From Paenibacillus dendritiformis (lineage in GTDB: Bacteria > Bacillota > Bacilli > Paenibacillales > Paenibacillaceae): a stretch of 64,000 nt of DNA. Shown here piece after piece: positions 1 to 8,295 of this stretch. A program made the position numbers and the translations under genes. The notes under the pieces are model-generated. The model was not told the origin of the DNA and searched no databases. It worked only from the letters and a program-made list of their open reading frames with translations. How positions within the stretch are numbered: the stretch's first letter is position 1; the number at the start of each line of letters is the position of its first letter. The stretch lies in the NCBI RefSeq assembly GCF_021654795.1, contig NZ_AP025344.1:5394501-5458500 (forward strand). Direction: 5' to 3'.

Positions 1-21
1 CCGAAGTTAGGAGTGGTTGCG

Positions 22-495
22 ATGAAGACATCCCATCCCCCGGAGCCGGATGAGCGGCTGAAGCTCGATAATCAGCTCTGCTTCGCGATCTATGCGGCTT
101 CCCGGGAATTGACGAAGCTGTACCGGCCGCTGCTGGAGCGGCTGGAGCTTACCTACCCGCAATATCTCGCCCTCCTGGCGCTATGGGAGCATGACGGCAT
201 GACGGTGAAGGAATTGGGTCTCCGCTTATATCTGGACTCCGGCACGCTGACGCCGATGCTGAAGCGCATGGAGCAGCAAGGGCTGATTCGCCGGGCCCGC
301 GCCGCAGAGGACGAGCGCAAGGTGATCCTCTCGCTGACCGGCAAGGGCCGTTCCTTGAAAAAGGAGGCGGCCTGCATCCCTGCCCGATTGGCGGAGCTGG
401 CTGACCGTACCCGGCTCGATCCCGCCCGCCTCCTGCAGGACATCCGCACGCTGCTGGAGCATTTGTCGCAGCTTCCTCCGCAGCGGGCCGAGTAA
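22..495 (+). CDS. MarR/OhrR-family transcriptional regulator
   Basis: Winged-helix repressor of about 157 residues. The segment LDNQLCFAIY followed by a tyrosine-rich helix matches the OhrR branch of the MarR family. In that branch one N-terminal cysteine (Cys20 here) is oxidised by organic hydroperoxides and releases the operator, usually of a peroxidase gene ohr. The DNA-binding wing (EDERKVILSLTGKG) is intact. I chose the ATG at 22 because AGGAG lies 9 bases upstream; a GTG at 13 is in frame but overlaps that ribosome binding site. The gene it would normally control (ohr) is not seen and may lie before the window. OhrR assignment is inferred from the cysteine context; MarR family is firm. 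Confidence 0.9.
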   Translation: MKTSHPPEPDERLKLDNQLCFAIYAASRELTKLYRPLLERLELTYPQYLALLALWEHDGMTVKELGLRLYLDSGTLTPMLKRMEQQGLIRRARAAEDERKVILSLTGKGRSLKKEAACIPARLAELADRTRLDPARLLQDIRTLLEHLSQLPPQRAE

Positions 496-499
496 CGGT

Positions 500-527
500 T
501 TGACTTCTCGTTAAAATATTCTATAAT
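500..527 (+). promoter_or_regulatory. Sigma-A promoter of the serS T-box transcript
   Basis: TTGACT at 500-505 and TATAAT at 522-527 are separated by 16 bases, in the gap right after the MarR gene. Transcription would start near 534 and produce the roughly 250-nt leader before serS. Confidence 0.75.
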
Positions 528-533
528 AGGGAT

Positions 534-766
534 CAATCATGATACAGCCATCACGCCAATGAAGAGCATCCAACTCGGAGGCGTTCTCGACCGGATATGG
601 GCGGCATTGTATGCCCGCCACAGTCTCTAAGTGAACCGGGCCCGCCCGTTATCGCGGAACCAAGGGGATTCTCCTCCGCCTGAGCGGGAGCGGGAATCAA
701 GTTGGGTGGCACCGCGAGCTAGCGCTCCTCGTCCCAATCGGATGAGGGGCGCTTTCTGTTTATTTT
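534..766 (+). promoter_or_regulatory. T-box riboswitch leader of seryl-tRNA synthetase
   Basis: The leader contains the invariant T-box element GGGTGGCACCGCG at 704-716. This is followed at once by a factor-independent terminator: a 14-bp stem (721-734 paired with 740-753) with a 5-nt loop and a T-rich tail to about 766. T-box RNAs bind uncharged tRNA and switch from terminator to antiterminator, so serS should be expressed when serine-tRNA charging falls. The position directly before serS fits a serine specifier, but I could not place the specifier codon with certainty. Confidence 0.92.
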
Positions 767-791
767 CGGTAGAACGAAGGAGATGTGACGT

Positions 792-2066
792 ATGCTGGAT
801 ATCAAATGGATTCGCAGCCGCCCGGATTTGGTTCAAGAGGCCGCCCGGGTCAAAGGAATGGAGTTCGACGTGAACGAATTGCTTCAATGGGATGAAGCGA
901 GAAGGACGAGACTGCAGGAGGCGGATGCGCTCCGTCAAGCCCGCAATGAGGCATCGAGCCGCATCGCGGCCTGTCTGCGCGATGGGCGGCGTGACGAAGC
1001 CGAGGCGTTGAAGGCGAGCGTGCGGGAGATGAACGAGACGCTGGAGCGTCTGGAACGGGAGCTGGGGGAGGCGGAGCGGGAGTACCGCCGCTGCATGCTG
1101 CTCGTTCCGAATCTGCCGGCGGCGGATTCGCCGGTCGGCGCTTCGGACGCCGACAATGTGGAGCTGCGGCGCGTCGGCGAGCCGCCCCGCTTCGACTTCG
1201 AGCCGCTTGATCATGTCGAGCTCGGCGAGCGGCTTGGCCTGATCGACACGGAACGCGGGGTGAAGGTCGCGGGCTCGCGCAGCTATTACTTGCGGGCGGC
1301 CGGCGTGCTGCTACACCGGGCGGTGCAGCAGTTGGCGCTCGATCTGCTCGCCGGCCGGGGCTTCACGCTGCTGGACGTTCCGCTCCTCGTGCGGGAGGAA
1401 GCCCTCGTCGGCACCGGCTTCTTCCCGCTTGGCGAGGAGCAGACGTACGCGCTCCCAGAGGACGGCCGTTGGCTCGTCGGCACGGCGGAGGTCAGCCTCG
1501 CCGCGTATTACAGCGGCGAGATCGTGGACGTCAGCGAGCCGATTCGGCTGGCCGGGGCCTCGTCCTGCTTCCGCCGCGAGGTTGGCTCGGCCGGCCGGGA
1601 CGTGCGCGGCCTGTACCGGGTCCACCAGTTCGCCAAGGTGGAGCAGGTCGTCCTGACGCGCGGCGATGCGGCGGAATCGAACCGGATGCTGGAGGAGATG
1701 GTCGCCCACGCCGAGGACATCCTTCGGGCTCTGGAGCTGCCTTACCGCGTCATGGACGTATGCACGGGCGACATGTCGCAGAAGACGTATAGACAGTACG
1801 ATATCGAGACGTGGATGCCCGGGCGCGCCGCGTACGGCGAGACCCATTCGGCCTCGAATCTGCTCGACTTCCAGGCGCGGCGGCTGCAGATCCGCTACCG
1901 GGACGAGGACGGCGGGCTTCAGTACTGCCATACCCTCAACAACACGGCCGTAGCCAGCCCGCGCATCCTGATTCCGCTGCTGGAGAACCATCAGCAGGCG
2001 GACGGTTCGGTGCGGATTCCGGAAGCGCTGCGTCCCTATATGCGCGGAATCGATCGCATCGAATAA
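792..2066 (+). CDS. serS: Seryl-tRNA synthetase (divergent, T-box controlled)
   Basis: Class II aminoacyl-tRNA synthetase of 424 residues that charges tRNA-Ser. The N-terminal coiled-coil arm that binds the tRNA long variable arm covers about residues 1-105. Motif 2 reads CFRREVGSAGRDVRGLYRVH and motif 3 NNTAVASPRILIPLLENHQ, so the active site looks complete. The ATG follows GAAGGAG with good spacing. The motif 2 region differs from the housekeeping pattern CFRSEAGSxGRDTRGLIRxHQF of Bacillus and E. coli, and WMPGRAAYGETHSASNLLD resembles mitochondrial and secondary SerRS types. Paenibacilli often keep the housekeeping serS near dnaA-gyrA, so this may be a second, amino-acid-responsive copy; that is inference. 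Confidence 0.95.
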   Translation: MLDIKWIRSRPDLVQEAARVKGMEFDVNELLQWDEARRTRLQEADALRQARNEASSRIAACLRDGRRDEAEALKASVREMNETLERLERELGEAEREYRRCMLLVPNLPAADSPVGASDADNVELRRVGEPPRFDFEPLDHVELGERLGLIDTERGVKVAGSRSYYLRAAGVLLHRAVQQLALDLLAGRGFTLLDVPLLVREEALVGTGFFPLGEEQTYALPEDGRWLVGTAEVSLAAYYSGEIVDVSEPIRLAGASSCFRREVGSAGRDVRGLYRVHQFAKVEQVVLTRGDAAESNRMLEEMVAHAEDILRALELPYRVMDVCTGDMSQKTYRQYDIETWMPGRAAYGETHSASNLLDFQARRLQIRYRDEDGGLQYCHTLNNTAVASPRILIPLLENHQQADGSVRIPEALRPYMRGIDRIE

Positions 2067-2126
2067 GCGCGCAATGCACAGCGGGAACCGCTCAATGGAT
2101 ACGGCTAAGCGCGCAATGCACAGCGG
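2064..2126. repeat. 21-bp direct repeat after serS
   Basis: The 21 bases starting at the serS stop codon (2064-2084, beginning TAAGCGCGCAATGCACAG) recur exactly at 2106-2126, a period of 42 bp. The second copy runs into the terminator stem. Confidence 0.8.
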
Positions 2127-2160
2127 CAGCCCCCGGGAATGGGAGGCTGCCGCTTTTTTT
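2122..2160 (+). terminator. Rho-independent terminator of serS
   Basis: AGCGGCAGCC at 2122-2131 pairs with GGCTGCCGCT at 2145-2154; a run of seven or more T follows. Confidence 0.9.
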
Positions 2161-2253
2161 GCTCTGATGTGCTTAGTTGGCTTGTCCTATTGGGGTTGAC
2201 CCTAGTTTCCGCTCTTGTCCGCTTCCTTGCTCTCGCCGCCGCCTGGAGCCTTG

Positions 2254-3261
2254 TTAGCGGTTTTGCCGGGTTCTGCTGGTGTTTTTGCTGGCGGTTTTGT
2301 CACTCCCTTCAGCGGCTGCCGCATCCTTGCGCTTCTCGCCGGCAATGGCCGTGACCGCGTCCGCAGAGGTTCGCAGCGAGCGCTTCACCTCGAAGGTACC
2401 CAACTCGGCCGCCTTGCCGTCCTTGTCGATTTTTCCATATTTGACCGTGTCCTGAACCGGGAACGTATGCTGAAAATAGATCAGCGTCTCCTCCCCTTCC
2501 GGCCTGTTCCCGCTCTCCTCCAGATAGGCGCCTGGATTAGCCGTCGTGCGTCCCTGCCATAGCACCTCTGCCAGGCCGTCCTCATTGACGGCGATGTAGC
2601 TTTTGACGTCTTTCACCGTAGAGTAGTAGCGCAAAGCCTCTCCTTCGGGAAACTCGATCTTGACTTCGAAGCCTTCCGTCCGGTACGGCAGTTCCCGGTT
2701 CGGGAAGACGAAGGGGAGCAGCAAGGCCTCCTTCCGGGCCTCCTCCAGCCCTCCGGTGCGGAGCACCTCATCCCGCCGAACTCGTTCCGGCGTCCGGATA
2801 ATCGCCGTGCGCTTGCTGTTGTTCCATTCCACTTCGCCGCCCAGCGCCTCGCTCACGAAGCGGAGCGGCACATACGTATGGCCGTCAATGATTTTGACCG
2901 GGGCCGCCAACTCCACTTCCTTGCCGTTCACCCAAGCGACCGTCTTATCCGCGATCAGCTTCACGGCATTCGTCTTGCCCTTGGAAAAGACCCATACCGT
3001 CTTCGAGGCCGCATCCCATTTGTACGTAATCTCCTGCTCGTTCGAATTGCCGAAGTAACTGTAATCGTCAAAAGCAAACAACGGAACCATGATGTAATTG
3101 CGCTCCCATCGCCATTCCGTTAGCTGAAATCCATTCAGGTACACGTTGGCCTTTCCGCCGGCCGCCGTCTTGCCGGCCGCTTCCGCGTTCCCCGGCTCCG
3201 CTAACAATCGGAATCCCAAACCGATGACCAGACATAATCCGGCAAGCATCCATTTGCGCAT
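2254..3261 (-). CDS. Secreted copper-amine-oxidase-N-like (stalk) domain protein
   Basis: Exported protein of about 335 residues with a signal peptide (MRKWMLAGLCLVIGLGFRLL, cleavage near the AEAA). The central part contains KIIDGHTYVPLRFVSEALGG and WNNSKRTAIIR, the hallmark of the copper amine oxidase N-terminal-like or 'stalk' domain. That domain is common in cell-wall and exported proteins of Paenibacillus and has no copper or oxidase role by itself. The C-terminal 30 residues are low-complexity and charged. I chose the ATG at 3261 because GAGAGGAG precedes it; the in-frame ATG at 3282 lacks a ribosome binding site. Function beyond surface or secreted location is unknown. Confidence 0.85.
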   Translation of the reverse strand: MRKWMLAGLCLVIGLGFRLLAEPGNAEAAGKTAAGGKANVYLNGFQLTEWRWERNYIMVPLFAFDDYSYFGNSNEQEITYKWDAASKTVWVFSKGKTNAVKLIADKTVAWVNGKEVELAAPVKIIDGHTYVPLRFVSEALGGEVEWNNSKRTAIIRTPERVRRDEVLRTGGLEEARKEALLLPFVFPNRELPYRTEGFEVKIEFPEGEALRYYSTVKDVKSYIAVNEDGLAEVLWQGRTTANPGAYLEESGNRPEGEETLIYFQHTFPVQDTVKYGKIDKDGKAAELGTFEVKRSLRTSADAVTAIAGEKRKDAAAAEGSDKTASKNTSRTRQNR

Positions 3262-3379
3262 CGCTTCCTGCTCCTCTCGCATTCGATGTAGGTCCTGGTC
3301 GTGCTTCTATTAAAGGGATTCGCTATTCATTCCTCCGAACCCTTCTTCCAGATGCTGCAATCGGCGAAGAATTGAGGAA

Positions 3380-3610
3380 AATGTCGCGAGATCAGGGGGA
3401 TGACGCATCAGCCGCGAAAAACTGCAAAACTGCAGTATTTCTAGGGGGTGGAAGTAGCGTAGAGAGGGAATCCTGCAAATCTGCATCAATTTTCGGCGGA
3501 TAATGATGATTCCTTCGTGTAGAGAAGGAAATGATGTACTTTTGCAGGAATTCTGCCGAATTTACGTTGTCACCAGATAAAATCCTGCAGATTTCAGGCT
3601 GTTGGAAAAC
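3380..3610. repeat. Degenerate CTGCA-type intergenic repeat cluster
   Basis: This gap holds several related segments: AACTGCAAAACTGCAGTATTT, GAATCCTGCAAATCTGCATC, TACTTTTGCAGGAATTCTGC and AATCCTGCAGATTTCAGG, some preceded by CGTGTAGAG(A)AGGAA. The same building blocks occur in the gaps near 37.9, 49.6 and 54.2 kb. No convincing gene is present between 3283 and 3785. Confidence 0.6.
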
Positions 3611-3790
3611 CCCTGTTTTTTGTGAAGGGGTGGAGAAGGTCCATTTTCCTCATCCCAACCTTGGCTCTTAGGGCGTTTTAAATCGGTTTTTTTCTACCGG
3701 GAGAAGAGATCTACATTACAGACAGGTGAAAAGTCCCATAGACTACTCAATGGCCTGATTTTACGGGATCCAACCGACCGCGTCGGATGC

Positions 3791-3870
3791 TGGGGGCATC
3801 ATCGCCTTCAGGAAGCATTATCAGCCTGCTGGAAGCACTATCGGCCTGCTGGAAGCATCGTTGCCTCCTG
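3791..3870 (+). repeat. Imperfect 20-bp tandem repeat, four units
   Basis: Four consecutive 20-base units (3791, 3811, 3831, 3851) follow the pattern GGAAGCAYTATCRGCCTGCT; the middle two are nearly identical and the outer two are more divergent. Confidence 0.75.
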
Positions 3871-3885
3871 GGGCTTGGACGTGCG

Positions 3886-4150
3886 GAGGAAATTGCTGCT
3901 ATTTTACAGGAATTTCGGCTTAATGAGTCCCCATCCCGAGGAATTGCTGCAAATCTACATCATTTTAGGCCCTTTTGCTTCAAACCGAAGCGAAACGGGG
4001 GAAATTCCTGTAATTTTGCAGGATTCCCTTTCTGGAATAGTCGTCCATATCGAATTGCTGTATTTCTGCAGGATTTCGCTTACCGAATCGGCGTGCCTGG
4101 AAAAATCGTGGAGTTTGCGGATTTCGCCTGCCGGATGGGCGTGTCCAGGG
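3886..4150 (+). repeat. Long dispersed intergenic repeat, copy 1
   Basis: This segment begins GAGGAAATTGCTGCTATTTT and aligns along roughly 260 bp with the reverse complement of 49490-49750, at about three quarters identity by eye. Both copies keep an open frame of some 80 codons. Differences fall at all codon positions, so I regard it as a non-coding repeat, not a gene. The rest of the gap up to 4298 holds nothing else I recognise. Confidence 0.75.
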
Positions 4151-4298
4151 AAATGGTGCAGTTTTCAGGATGGTGGAAATATCCATTTTCCTGCTCAAAA
4201 CTTCTTTCTCAACAGCCTGGGATTTGCAGCTTTGCCCTTGCCGTTACGAGGAATAAGTTTTATGCGTGATGGGTGGTCCGGCCAACTAGATATGAAAC

Positions 4299-4949
4299 TT
4301 AGAGTATTCCTTTGATGGCCATAATAAACTCATATATAAAATAACCCGCAAAGCCAAATAAGATGAAGCCGGCGATGATGGATACTCTCTTAATCATCGT
4401 TCTGCTCATGGCTTTCCTCGTGACCGCCACAATGGCAAGCAAACCAACATCATGGACGAGGATGCCGGCTAAAATCCCGGCCCCGACAATTAAAAATTTG
4501 GCCGGTTGTGTCGTATCATACGAGTCCGAAAGCACCGCTCCAAACACGGAAATCCAAAACACGAGATTGCCCGGCGATACCGCTACGAGCAACCCGTTGC
4601 GATAGGAGCTGAAGAAAGATGTGTTCGGTTTATCGCCAGCGAGCGCAATGTCTTGATCCGAGTTTTTGATGGAATCATAGCCTAAAAACGCCAAAAACCC
4701 TGCGCCGATAACCCACATCGGGATTTGAATATAAGGTATGGCGAGCACGGAAGCCAAGCCCATGTATAAGGCTATAATTAAGAAAAGATCGATGGTCATA
4801 CCGCCCAAGCCTACAGCCCAACCATGCATAAACCCCTTTTTCAGGCCTTGCTTCGTCATTTCAACGGTCATGGCCCCTACGGGCATCGCAACGGCAAGCC
4901 CTGCCAGCAGATACGTGAAAAATAGATTCAATGAATACACTTCTTTCAA
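4299..4949 (-). CDS. LysE/ArgO-family amino-acid exporter
   Basis: Integral membrane protein of 216 residues with six hydrophobic segments. The N-terminal FLTYLLAGLAVAMPVGAMTV-type sequence and the central SPGNLVFWISVFG match the LysE translocator family, which exports basic or neutral amino acids and related compounds. The start is uncertain: a TTG at 4949 opens the frame, while an internal TTG near 4931 has AAGAAGTG upstream at better spacing. It stands alone, downstream of and on the same strand as the GH85 gene but 250 bp away. The substrate cannot be told from sequence. Confidence 0.85.
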   Translation of the reverse strand: MKEVYSLNLFFTYLLAGLAVAMPVGAMTVEMTKQGLKKGFMHGWAVGLGGMTIDLFLIIALYMGLASVLAIPYIQIPMWVIGAGFLAFLGYDSIKNSDQDIALAGDKPNTSFFSSYRNGLLVAVSPGNLVFWISVFGAVLSDSYDTTQPAKFLIVGAGILAGILVHDVGLLAIVAVTRKAMSRTMIKRVSIIAGFILFGFAGYFIYEFIMAIKGIL

Positions 4950-5137
4950 TTATGATGTCGTTATGATTCCAGATTCACTATAACAATACATGGAATTTAA
5001 TAATTATGCAAAAATATGCGTGAAAAATCAATATTTATGGCCGGGACTCGATGATCTGCGTGTACTTTTGCAAGAAGAGTCTCTCTATACGTTTGTTATT
5101 TTCATAGATTCGATTACCGTTCTCGGGGCCGATCACA

Positions 5138-5168
5138 TCAAAGCAGGCCGGAGCTGTTCCGGCCTGCC
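5138..5168 (-). terminator. Terminator of the GH85 gene
   Basis: GCAGGCCGGA (5143-5152) pairs with TCCGGCCTGC (5158-5167); read on the minus strand the hairpin is followed by a short T-rich stretch. The remaining 4950-5137 gap is AT-rich with no gene seen. Confidence 0.7.
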
Positions 5169-5200
5169 TGCTGTCCCCATATTAATCTTGCTTGTCTCTC

Positions 5201-7975
5201 TTACTCCGCTGCGGGCTTGTTCTTCAAGCCGTGCACTTCCAAGCCGTAAATCCGCGCCGCCGTGTCCCCGCCCTGCGTCGGCTTCTGCACGAGCAGACGG
5301 ACATAGCGTGCCTCGGTCTTCGCAATGGCGTGCTTGCTCGTCGCCTTGTCGTTGTCGGTCACCGTCACCGCATCGCTCCAGCTCTCTCCGTCCATGCTCA
5401 GCTGGATCTTGAACTCGCGCGTGTTGAAGGCAGGAGATTCTCCGCCTGCTTCGGCATGGTGAACGACGAACTGGGTAAGCTCATGCGCTTGCCCCAGATC
5501 GACCGTCAGCCAATGCTCGCCGCTGCCGACGGCGCACCACTTCGAGGTCATATCTCCGTCGACGGCGAATTGCGGCGCTTCGCTGTCATTGACAAAGCTG
5601 GACGCCTCCGTCTTCGCCCCGGTGGCCAGATCCTCCGAGCGGAACGCCGCCTCTTTGGATACCGTAATCAGCTTCGATTTCGTCATGACGTCTTCGCCAG
5701 CCGCGTTTTTGGCCTTCAGCGCAATCTCATACGTTCCTTCCTCCGCATAGCTTACCTTCGGATGGCGCTCCGTGCTGGAAGCCGGCGTGCCGCCCGGGAA
5801 GCTCCACTCCCACTCTGCCGTAACCTCGGACGATTTATCCGTCAACTGCACGGCTTCTCCCGGCGCCACGAAGGTCTTGTCGGCCTCGAAGTCCGCCTTC
5901 GGCGCCGGATAGGCCGGCCATTCGAACGATACCTCCGACGCGCGGCCTTGCTTATAGTGGCGGTTCACCGGCAAGACCGCCAGCTTCGTCTCCTGCTCCA
6001 TGCCGCTCCGCTTCATCTCGGACACATAGTAATAGTTGTTGCCTGTCGCTCCGACGAACTCGCGGGAGCCATCCGGCAGGACGCGGTATACTTCGTAGAG
6101 CATCGCATCGTCGCCGAGCGGAGCCCAGGTCAGACGCGCATCGGCATAAATGCCGTCGCGCACATCGTTCTCGATCAGCTTCAGATCGGAAACTTGCCCG
6201 GCAGCCGCCGCTTTGTCGTTCCGATCGCCAATCTGGAGCCGGCCCAGGTTGACCGCATACAGGTTGCTTCTTTCCTTGCCTTCCACTTGTACCGAGACGC
6301 CGACGATTTTCTGGTCCGCATACGGGCTCAAGTCGTAGACGGCACGCGTCCAATCGCCATGAACGCCAGCTTCTTCGGTGGAAGCCGGCTTCACGATCTT
6401 GTACTCGTCCGGCGCTCCCTCCAAGGCGACGCCGATGTTAATGTCCGCCGCTTCGCTATTAGGTTGATAGATGAGAGACATTTGCAAGGCGGACGTGGCC
6501 GCGATGTCGGTCTTGAACAGCTTCACGTTCGTGGAAGCCCCAGGCGCGACCGTGCCGAGCAGTCTAAGCGAGCTGCCGCCGTAGAAGGAAGTGCCGAAAT
6601 CGAAGCTAGGCTTCAGCTTCTGGCCCTGCTCGTCCACCATCCAGCGCCAGGTCGGCAAAATGTCCTGAAGGCTCCGGTTGAACCATTCGCGATCGCGAAC
6701 CTTTTTCCCGTTCACGCTGAATTGCTTCCCGTTCCCCGTATTGAAATGCGTAATAAAGTCCGGCTTCGTAATCACCGTCTTATCCACGATATCATGGGCA
6801 ATGCCGCGCCATGCGTTGCCTTGCGACTTCGTATCCGACGGGTCCATGTTCTCCCCGACCCAGAGTCTCTGCTCTTTTTCCATGAAATCCTGGTTCGTCT
6901 TCGTCGTATTGAACGCCCAGTCCGGACGATATAGACCAAGCGAGGTTACGGCCGTGCCGTCTTCCGGGAACAATACCGGGAAGTTGTATTTGCCCTGGTA
7001 TCCCCCGCCGCCTTCCAGATCCATGCCCGCATACAGATCATACGGATCGCGCTTCAAGCTGTCGGCCAGCTTGGGCGAGTTCCGGAATGGCGTGACGTAA
7101 TCATATTGGCCTTCTTTTTTGAATTGCCAGCGGAAGTCGATGAACATCTGATCCGCGACCCGCTCTTCCCCGTCCTGGAAGAACATGCTGTTCTTGTCCG
7201 TCAAGGCGCCCTGCCATTTGACCGGCCCTTCCTTAACCATCGAATCGTACCAGATGATTTCCATATGGGACGGCTTCTTTTTTTGCAGATATTTCAAGAA
7301 TTGCTGCATAAGCTGCGCATCTTCCGGCGTCGCCCCCTGCGTCTCCTGGTTGATGAACCATCCGTCGAAGCCGTAATACGTCGCGGCTTCAATCAGCTTG
7401 TCCGCCACCGGGAACGATCCGTCCTCCTTCTGCTGCACCAGATCGCGCAGCCATTCGATCTTGCCGCCGTGCTCCTTCTGCGGCAGGAAAACGGTTCCAT
7501 ACACCGGAACGCCGTTTTTATGGCCTGCATCGATGACATCCGCGCTCGGAGGAACAATCAGCCCCTCTCCTGCCGAGCCGCCCCACATAATAAGCTTGTC
7601 CACATACTGCCAGTAGCTGAACGCATAGCCGTGGAACTGATCGTTCCCTTGCGACGGCGCTCCGCTCGTGCTTTTGTACATGGAGGCGAGGGCCATGACC
7701 TTCGGCTCCGTCTTGGCGTTCGGATTCACCTTGTACCCCTGAACCCGGTCGGTATTCAGCTTCACCGAGCCCCGGTTGAATGGCGCGTCCTTGTCTGTCT
7801 GCGGCGACCACTCCAGCAAGGTATCCGGATACCAGTAGGATGAATGCGGCTGCGCGGCCTGGGCTTGTCCGGCCCATCCGGTGAGCGCTCCGGCGATCAT
7901 CGCCGTGCTGAGCAATACGGCAAATTTGCGCTTCATATTGCTGCGCGACAGAACGGTTGGTTTTAGGCGTTTCAT
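5201..7975 (-). CDS. Secreted GH85 endo-beta-N-acetylglucosaminidase with PKD and F5/8-type domains
   Basis: Large exported glycosidase of 924 residues. After a signal peptide (cleavage near AQA-AQ, residue 41) comes a GH85 catalytic domain with GYAFSYWQYVDKLIMWGG and DGWFINQETQG. The Asn209/Glu211 pair corresponds to the substrate-assisted catalytic N-x-E of Endo-D/Endo-A type enzymes, which cut the chitobiose core of N-glycans. The C-terminal third has a PKD domain (WEWSFPGGTPAS...) and an F5/8-type C (CBM32-like) domain (SKWCAVGSGEHWLTVDLG). The ATG at 7975 follows GGAGGG with good spacing; the open frame extends 53 codons further without a ribosome binding site. It probably releases host or plant glycoprotein glycans. 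Monocistronic. Confidence 0.93.
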   Translation of the reverse strand: MKRLKPTVLSRSNMKRKFAVLLSTAMIAGALTGWAGQAQAAQPHSSYWYPDTLLEWSPQTDKDAPFNRGSVKLNTDRVQGYKVNPNAKTEPKVMALASMYKSTSGAPSQGNDQFHGYAFSYWQYVDKLIMWGGSAGEGLIVPPSADVIDAGHKNGVPVYGTVFLPQKEHGGKIEWLRDLVQQKEDGSFPVADKLIEAATYYGFDGWFINQETQGATPEDAQLMQQFLKYLQKKKPSHMEIIWYDSMVKEGPVKWQGALTDKNSMFFQDGEERVADQMFIDFRWQFKKEGQYDYVTPFRNSPKLADSLKRDPYDLYAGMDLEGGGGYQGKYNFPVLFPEDGTAVTSLGLYRPDWAFNTTKTNQDFMEKEQRLWVGENMDPSDTKSQGNAWRGIAHDIVDKTVITKPDFITHFNTGNGKQFSVNGKKVRDREWFNRSLQDILPTWRWMVDEQGQKLKPSFDFGTSFYGGSSLRLLGTVAPGASTNVKLFKTDIAATSALQMSLIYQPNSEAADINIGVALEGAPDEYKIVKPASTEEAGVHGDWTRAVYDLSPYADQKIVGVSVQVEGKERSNLYAVNLGRLQIGDRNDKAAAAGQVSDLKLIENDVRDGIYADARLTWAPLGDDAMLYEVYRVLPDGSREFVGATGNNYYYVSEMKRSGMEQETKLAVLPVNRHYKQGRASEVSFEWPAYPAPKADFEADKTFVAPGEAVQLTDKSSEVTAEWEWSFPGGTPASSTERHPKVSYAEEGTYEIALKAKNAAGEDVMTKSKLITVSKEAAFRSEDLATGAKTEASSFVNDSEAPQFAVDGDMTSKWCAVGSGEHWLTVDLGQAHELTQFVVHHAEAGGESPAFNTREFKIQLSMDGESWSDAVTVTDNDKATSKHAIAKTEARYVRLLVQKPTQGGDTAARIYGLEVHGLKNKPAAE

Positions 7976-8102
7976 GAAAAATCCCTCCAAATAGTCCATT
8001 ATGTATACTTTTCGCATCGATATAATTGGTGTCCGCTTTGCACCGCGGCCCCTTGAGCCGCAGCGAAAAAAGATAACGCTTCCATGCAACGACAAATCCC
8101 AT

Positions 8103-8116
8103 TGTAAACGTTTGCG
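8103..8116. promoter_or_regulatory. Possible CcpA (cre) site upstream of the GH85 gene
   Basis: TGTAAACGTTTGCG matches 12 of 14 positions of the catabolite response element TGWAANCGNTNWCA, about 130 bp upstream of the GH85 start. It would fit carbon catabolite control of a glycan-degrading enzyme. Single-site match only. Confidence 0.5.
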
Positions 8117-8295
8117 CCGCAAAAAAAAGGGCAATTATCCCCAATCGGACAATCGCCTTTAATTAATCTCCCGAACCTTTAATTAGTCCACTACTGGGAT
8201 TTCCGGATTACCCTCTTAATGGGTATGCTCCAAGCAGCAGGGAGCGTTGCCGGCTCTTGCAACCCCTGTGAAGGAATAGCTGGATGTGCGCCCCG

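Noticed and set aside
3787..4315. Two overlapping frames of 146-160 codons
   Set aside because: They lie in dispersed repeats; codon positions evolve alike between the two copies, and no ribosome binding site is seen.
5192..6934. 580-codon open frame on the plus strand
   Set aside because: Antisense to the GH85 gene; arginine- and leucine-rich composition typical of the reverse frame of GC-rich coding DNA, no ribosome binding site.
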